DNA from: Rhynchopus euleeides
Lineage: Eukaryota > Euglenozoa > Diplonemea > Diplonemida > Diplonemidae
Reading direction: 5' to 3'
Length of the DNA stretch: 64,000 bases
Assembly: GCA_963210315.1 (NCBI GenBank)
Contig: OY723263.1
Location: 2,046,001 to 2,110,000, forward strand
Shown: piece after piece, positions 58,122-64,000 of the stretch
Layout: the number at the start of each line of letters is the position of its first letter
Numbering within the stretch: the first letter of the stretch is position 1
Translations under genes and position numbers: made by a program
The notes under the pieces: model-generated
Told to the model about the DNA's origin: nothing
Database searches by the model: none
What the model saw: only the letters and a program-made list of their open reading frames with translations

Positions 58122-59500
58122 CAGGTGTATTTTTAATCCCCGGTCTTCCCAGCCAAAAACCCCCGATTCATCCCCGCTTTTTTCCAGCCAAAAATGGTAC
58201 CCAATGTCCCTCCTCCAGTGTGGGGCCCTTGGTCCTGTACCAAATGGGTTCCTTCCACGATTTCTCCCGCTCGCGCCATCCTCGGATGCTGGAGGAAAAC
58301 CCCAAAAAAACGGCTTTCGGGACCGTTATTCCGACGATACCCCCTGATATGCCACAGCTGAAACAGCCCAAGGACTTGCTGCGGTTATTAGACGGGCAGA
58401 TACACGCTACACGGGGGGTCTGGGGGGCGGAGCCCCCCAGCCGCCGGAGGCCACGGTAGTGAACGTCTGGCTCTTGGCTGGAAAAAAAATCAGATTTTGG
58501 CTGGAAAAAACCCGGTTTTTAGCTAAAACCAGCGATTTCACTGGGAAGATTTTGGGGTAAAAATCATCAAAAAAAACAAAAAAGCCCGGCCACCCAGGAA
58601 GATTTTCTTCCTGCACTATTTGTGGTGCGGGGGAGGCGGGATGGGGCAGGGATAAGGTGGGTAGGTGCGCAGCGACCCACACTCCACACATCCACACATC
58701 CACACCTCGCCTCCGCAGGAAGATTCCAATGCAGACACAAACCACACTTTTTGGGTCTCGTCCAGAGAAAAAAATCGTGCGAAAGAATAATGAGACCTGG
58801 ACAACCCCCCCGCGTGACGTATGCCTGTCGACCAAGCCCTTTCGGATCACATCAGGTCATGGAATCCAGAGACCGCCCTCAGGAGGACGCACCCTACTCA
58901 CCACAGAATCTGTACCCCACAAGGAACAGGTGTTCGCTACCGGGGCCTCCGGCGGCTGGGGGGCTCCGCCCCCCAGACCCCCCCTGTGGACCTCTTTGCA
59001 TTCTCTGGACCACCTCTAAGGGTGCACCACTCTCTTCTCCGGGGTCAAACTGCATATTCCCACCAACCGTTCCAATGTTCCGGAACATGCCGTTTTCGGG
59101 GTTTTTCGGGTCACCTGCGGTGCGCACGGCCCAAAAAATGGGGTGAAACAGGTCACGAAAACCAAGAAAAAACTGAGTACAAATACCGGGTTTTTGGCCG
59201 CTTTTTGTCAGAATAAGCTTCAGGTATGACTGTAGGGGTGCGGGTTTGTGATTTGTGGTGTGTACGTGCCCTCCGGGCGCGCGAAGCGCGCCCGGAGGGC
59301 GCGCCTCGCCTGCGCGAAAAAAATAATCCTGGCAGTTTAAAAAAATCTTCCTGGTTGTGGACCCCCCTGGAAGACCAGTGAAATCCCTGGCTAAAACCAG
59401 ATTTTAGCTGGAAAAAAAATCGGGTTTTGGCTGGGAAAAACCGGAAAAAGGGCGGGATGCCCGGAGGACTCATCCTCATCCCCCACTAGAAATACACCTG
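58122..59500. mobile_element. hAT-like element, 1.38 kb
   Basis: The left end reads CAGGTGTATTTTTAATCCCC; the right end, on the other strand, reads CAGGTGTATTTCTAGTGGGG. GGGTGAAG flanks it (58114-58121 and 59502-59509, one spare C at the right). Inside are two facing copies of the GC-palindrome module (58413-58470 minus, 58923-58984 plus), several GGCTGGAAAAAA(A/C) motifs near both ends, and a perfect 14-bp GAA-loop stem (59269-59299). No transposase frame. Confidence 0.7.
59269..59299. repeat. Perfect 14-bp GAA-loop hairpin
   Basis: CCCTCCGGGCGCGC, loop GAA, then the exact complement, followed downstream by an A tract. The same architecture occurs at 171-193, 50494-50512 and 55651-55669. 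Confidence 0.75.
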
Positions 59501-59509
59501 CGGGTGAAG

Positions 59510-60614
59510 TGTGCAAAAAAAAACAAAGTCAAAAAATACTGAGAGTCATACACGTCATTCCCCTGGCCATGTTGTACGTCAGGGCTGTGGGGAGAGAGGG
59601 GGTATCGTCGATTATTTAAACAGGCGTGCCCCTTCGCCTGACTTGCAGGGCAGGTCAGCAAGCTGCACCAGCTTTGGGGTGTCGACACCTCGGCGTGTCG
59701 GTGGGGGAGGGTGGGCTGGTTGTGTGTGCATGGCATGTTATCGAGGAATCAAACAGAAGAAATGAACGATTGGGGGACTTCACTCTGTGTCAGAGTGTGT
59801 CAGGTGGAAACCTATATTTGTTCGGCGGCCCACCTTTTTGCACTTTAGAGTGAAGGTCCTCATTGTTATTCTCAGCGTGGCCATAGCGTTTGGTCGTGAG
59901 ATATACGTCGTCTTCAGCGCCTGGGAGTGTTGTTCAGGCTCAAAATATCAGGTGACAACGCCTTCTGGCGACTGTGTGGACGTCACTGCCTGGTCTCTTG
60001 TCTGTCAGAGTGGTGTTCGTGCTGGTTCTGCTGCAACGCGTTGTCAAGAAGTGGAAACAAACGGTGTGGTGTATAGAGGGGGTGCAAAACTACCACCTCT
60101 CGTCATCGTTGAAGACGAAATGTTGCAGTGGAAGGGGTGCAGGATGTGTGCCCAAGTCTGGATCTCGGTGCCGTGCCAGTCACTTCGCTTTTCAGACTGA
60201 GGGTGAAGCCCCCTTTGTCAGCAGGCGTCTGTTCCTCTGACGTGCTGAAATCACGTTTGCAACCAAGTGTTGGGGGGGGGGGGGGTCTCTTGTTGACTGG
60301 CAAAACGCGCCTTCTGGTAACTTTTGTGCACCCAAGTGTTTGCCGCTCCTTCGTATAAATGGGTGTCCTCCTTGAACGCTTCACCAAACAAAGCAGCATG
60401 TGAGGGGTCTTCTGCATTTGAAGACCATCGACATCTGTTGGTGGTGCCCTCCCCCGGTTTCGACATCTGTGACACATTGCAGCAATTGCACGCTATCATA
60501 TGGTGCTGTTGTTGTTTAGTAGCACCCAGAGAGAACATGACATGAGGTACAAGACACAAAAATACGTATGTATGGCCCCGACATCACTCAGACGAAGCAT
60601 AGCCACCATACCGA
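59510..60614. other. Intergenic region, no supported gene
   Basis: A 137-codon frame (59787-60200) with a hydrophobic stretch (VLIVILSVAIAFG) and several Cys lacks an ATG; it could be an exon of an unseen gene but I cannot support that. G run near 60274. Confidence 0.3.
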
Positions 60615-60798
60615 GGGTACCCCGAGAGAATGTCACCCCCCCTCGGCCTCCGCTTGGGGGGTGACATTCTCCAACGGCCACCCTGTACAGAGGGGGGTGA
60701 CATTTCAACGGCTGCCCTGTGTAGCGGCTGGGAAGAATGGCACCCCCCCCCCCCTCAGCCCTGGGCCCTCGAGGGGGTGACATTCTCTCGGGGTACCC
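60615..60798. mobile_element. 184-bp MITE with 26-bp perfect inverted ends
   Basis: GGGTACCCCGAGAGAATGTC and six further bases at the left are exactly complemented at the right. Internal copies of GGGGGGTGACATT(C/T) occur twice. No clear target duplication; superfamily unknown. Confidence 0.7.
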
Positions 60799-61558
60799 TA
60801 GGTACCATGAAAAATGATGTCTGGCGCGCGCAATCGTTATCCTCCCGTGGCTGCCCTAGGGGTTCTTTGCATGGCCTCCATGGCCAAAACCGTTCGGCGC
60901 CCTCCGTCGCCCCCCCTCTCTCAGTTCGACTGACCCACCCATCTCCGTTCCACCCCCCCCCCCCTTCCCGCCTCTTCCTTATATTCGTTTCCGTTGCACA
61001 GCAGGTCGAATACGTCCCTGATGCCAAAATGTCATTTTCTATCTGAGCAGTTTTTCCAAAATCTGCAAAAAAAAATATCTCCTTCTCTAAAGGTGCAGAA
61101 ATCGTGAGGATGCGGAAGGTGTGGCTCTCTGCCTGGAGTGTTTCCCTCACCTCAGCTGGCGAATAAAATGGGTATTTTCGCTGTTGCCCAGGGAGGGTGT
61201 TCACCCCCCCCCGCGGCAATCGCGAGGGACACCCACACACGTGATTTCTCCAAGTTTTTTTGTGAACTGGCACAGATTTCCTTCGAGATATGAAGCTGCA
61301 TCTCTCAATAAAATGCAGAACAAAAATAAAACAGAGTGGTTTCTGGAAACACCAGTCCAAAAAAATACTGTTCAATCGTTCATATAACAAAGGGGTGAGG
61401 GGTGAGGGGATTTTTGCAGCAACCTCTAATCGGGGGGGGCTGCAGAGAGCGAAGAATACTGCCAATACATAGCACAGCAGGGACGCGAGGAGACTCAACC
61501 AAATATCGTTCAAAAACCTGTCCCTTCAGTAGGCTTTACACCCGGCAGTTTTGGTTGT
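60799..61558. other. Intergenic region
   Basis: No gene or repeat recognised; C run near 60953. Confidence 0.35.
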
Positions 61559-61566
61559 GTTCCGAC

Positions 61567-61893
61567 CAGGGGTTTTTCCAGGGGGGTCGGGGGGGGGGGG
61601 GGGGTCAATGACCCCCCCCCGAGAGTTTCCCGAAAATTCTGACCCCCCCGGGGGGGGTCAGTTTTTTCACATTTTCCGTGACCACAGGCAGGCGTGTTTC
61701 TAGTGGGGGATGAGGATGAGTCCAGCCAAGAGCCAGACGTTCACTACCGCGGCCTCCGGCGGCTGGGGGGCTCTGCCCCCCAGACCCCCCCAGCTAGCAT
61801 GTGCCCGTCTAGTAGCCAAGTCCTTGCGAGGCCTGACTACACTGCCCCCCCCCCCCCCCGTTTCGAAAAATCTGAATCCTAGAAAAACTCCTG
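61567..61893. mobile_element. hAT-like MITE, 327 bp
   Basis: Ends CAGGGGTTTTTCCAGG and, on the other strand, CAGGAGTTTTTCTAGG, flanked by the exact 8-bp duplication GTTCCGAC (61559-61566 and 61894-61901). The left end resembles that of the 36.9-kb element. From 61689 it contains a second hAT-like terminus (CAGGCGTGTTTCTAGTGGGG) matching the right end of the 58.1-kb element, plus the GC-palindrome module (61731-61790), so it is a nested or recombined copy. Confidence 0.8.
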
Positions 61894-61901
61894 GTTCCGA
61901 C

Positions 61902-63511
61902 ACGCCAAAAAAAAGGGATAAAATGAATGCAAGAATTTACGTATGGCCCGCGCACCGCTGCAGCAGGGTGGGTTTTGCTTCCCCCTTTCATCCGAAGCTG
62001 CACACCATCACCCCCTCCCCCTCCCCAGTGCCCCCCTGCCCCTGCGTTGGGTGAGGGGGTGGGGAGCGGGGCACTCTTTCCACCTGTGACTCCCTCCCCT
62101 CTCCCCCGTCGGCGAGCACAGCACTACATCTGACCAGGTCATACCGACCACAGCGATGTAGAGGGGGGGGGGGACGGGAGGGGGGCAAGCTCTGTGTGCC
62201 TCATTTACTTATTCTCTACTGCACGAACCCCCCCCCCTCTCCTTCCCTCCTCTCTCCCCCCGTTATCGCTCTGTTCTCCGCTATTTGTTCAACACAAATC
62301 CACCTCCCTGTGCAGTCCAGTCCAGTCAGTCGCGCCGGCTAGAGCAGGGCCCTGTCGGGTTATGGGGGGGGGGGTCGGGTGTGGGTCCCTATGGGCTTGA
62401 AGGGTGGGTAGGTTACGGTGTGTCCCCTGCCAGGCGCTGCCGGCGCTTTCCAAAGTAAGGGGGGGTGGGGTGGGGTGGCGTGGAGCGGGCCAGCGCGTGG
62501 CGGGGGTACCTATGCCTCCGAAGAGAGAGGGAGAATTCACGCCTCGTCTTCTAGTTTAAAAAGATACCCGATCCGCTGTGCTCAGCATCGCCCTCTCACC
62601 GGGCTGGACGAGCCAAAAAAAATGTTCAAAAAAGGTGTTGAAAGACGCGCATGAATGGACCAAGTGTGATTCCTTCTGCCTCTACCTACCAACCACTCTG
62701 GCTGAACAGCAGCCAAAAAAAAGCCAACTCCATCCGCAGGAAAGGGGTGCCGCGGCGCGGTTGGATTTTTTTTGTTGTTCCCTGGCTTGTGGCGCACTAA
62801 AAAAAACAAGAAGCCCGTGTATTTTTTCTCGCTTTGGACTGAAGGGCAAGCTCCCTCCCTCTCCCTACCTCCCTTTCCCTTTCCTTCATATTCCTGATTT
62901 CTTTTTTGCAGTCAGCACCGCTGGGTTGTGTTGTGTGTTGGTGTGTCACAGTGGCGTTTGCATCAAGAGCAGGCTCGGTGCTCGGTGCGTTACACTACTG
63001 CAAACTTATTCACGCGTGCGTGTGCCAGAGGGTCGTCTCAGTCTCCACCCTACACGCAACAAGCCCGTGCCCTGGGGGGACGAGTCATGCTACGATACGG
63101 GGAGTTGACATGGCAGATCAGCTTCGACGGCGAAATGCCGGCAATGGAGATTGCAGGTGTTATCTCCAAGAGGCATTGGTTGGTCAAAACACAGGATATG
63201 GATATTGTGGGTGGCAGCGCGGTATCGTGTGTTCAAAAGCGTGTTGTGACGGGGCACCTGCGAGCCTCGCGCGGTTGAACGCTGCCGTTGTCCTTAGCGT
63301 TCGTTCCCAGTGGGGGGAGGGATGAGTGTGTGCGTCAAGAGCTGGTAACTAAATGTTGCCTCTGCTGCTCTACAGAAGCATAACGAAACCTCATTTTTCG
63401 GTGGCATGACAGCCCGTCGGTGTCAAGTGCACGCGCGCCTGAAAACCCACGAATGACCATCCTTCGATACACCCACACATGTGAAATATACTACTGAAAC
63501 AGGTTACGAAG
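61902..63511. other. Intergenic region, no supported gene
   Basis: C/G runs near 62160 and 62367. A 63-codon ATG frame at 63087-63278 is the only one of some protein character; I do not call it. Confidence 0.3.
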
Positions 63512-63568
63512 CGGAGTCGCGAAGTAACAAGGAAACCGTAATGACTGAAGCTTTAGGATTATCACATT
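63512..63568 (+). repeat. rRNA-3'-end-like dispersed repeat, copy 2
   Basis: The better-preserved copy: AGTCGCGAAGTAACAAGGAA, then ACCGTAATGACTGAAGCTTT, then AGGATTATCACATT. See 47961-48017 for the comparison. Confidence 0.35.
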
Positions 63569-63759
63569 AACTTGACACCTTCTTATGGCATTGCGCACGG
63601 ATGATTCGGAGCCACTGAGGCACCGAAGGGACCGTACACGGCGCGCGCGCGGACGATGAACCGCCGCACCACGCGAATGTGCATGGGGAGGGGGGGTGGG
63701 TGTGTCCCACGCGGCACGCGCCCCTCCCCCCCCCCCCTTTCACTTCATTTGATTATGAC

Positions 63760-64000
63760 AGGCATGTCGCTAAGCGTCGACCGTCGACCCAGTGATTTTG
63801 GGTTTCCCCCCCATAAAAAAGCGTCGACCCAGCGTCGACCCAGTGGACTGGGTTGACGCTTGGTCGAGGCTTGGAGCGTCGACCCAGTGGAACTGGGTTG
63901 CCATTCAAGCCTGGACCAAGCGTCAACCCATTTATTACACTGGGTCGACGCTCACCAAGCGTCGACCAAGCGTCAACCCACTTTCACTGGGTCGACGTCG
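63760..64000. mobile_element. Foldback repeat (GTCGACCCAGT family), copy 2
   Basis: Matches 49827-50053 with an extra internal GTCGACCCAGTGGACTGGGT-type palindrome near 63835. It reaches the window edge exactly at the ACTGGGTCGACGTCG end, so it may be complete or truncated. Confidence 0.7.

Noticed and set aside
59787-60200. Cys-containing frame with a hydrophobic stretch as a secreted protein
   Set aside because: No ATG in the frame and no neighbouring exon found.
63087-63278. 63-codon ATG frame as a small gene
   Set aside because: Too short, no family resemblance, no splice partner.

Overview
The window is nuclear DNA of a GC-rich microbial eukaryote. Genes are few and widely spaced, mostly with long open frames and zero to three small GT-AG introns. 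Several donors read GTATGC and acceptors end CCCACAG or CTACAG. Intergenic DNA is full of C/G homopolymer runs, satellites and small inverted-repeat transposons. The sequence alone does not fix the taxon. A threonine/proline-rich (APT) surface protein, cyclic-nucleotide-binding channels, an Sfi1-like centrosomal protein and a mitochondrial biotin carboxylase suggest a flagellated or algal protist. I see no tRNA gene, no complete rRNA gene and no CRISPR.

Layout. At 1-2.8 kb lies a papain-type cysteine protease split by a 1.9-kb insertion inside its catalytic motif. A surface-protein gene (3.5-4.9 kb) and its near copy (14.5-16.2 kb) form a 2.4-2.6-kb segmental duplication; the second copy has a one-base frameshift. 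Between them are a large channel gene (6.0-10.4 kb), two small transposons (11.0-13.0 kb) and a divergent mitochondrial-carrier-like gene. Next come an Sfi1-like coiled-coil gene (17.4-20.1 kb) and methylcrotonoyl-CoA carboxylase alpha (20.5-22.7 kb, two exons). From 23.2 to 27.9 kb is a gene-free block of two satellites bounded by near-identical 245-bp direct repeats. Two small genes and a 1.4-kb-residue low-complexity protein fill 29.2-36.3 kb. A 0.7-kb hAT-type element, a TBC1D22-like RabGAP (40.2-41.7 kb) and a second channel paralogue (42.5-46.9 kb) follow.

The most notable region is 49.2-57.0 kb. A four-exon DUSP23-like phosphatase carries, inside intron 1, a 6.65-kb DNA transposon with 11-bp inverted ends and a 3-bp ATT duplication. 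On the opposite strand the element encodes a USP-type (C19) deubiquitinase-like protein directly followed by a DDE (Tnp4/Harbinger-like) transposase. The two frames overlap by 16 nt, and a possible 50-nt intron would join them in frame into one protease-transposase protein. I know of no described element with this pairing, but could not search for one.

The last 7 kb holds no convincing gene. It contains three more inverted-repeat elements (two hAT-like with 8-bp duplications), a foldback repeat also found at 49.8 kb, and a short repeat resembling the 3' end of small-subunit rRNA.
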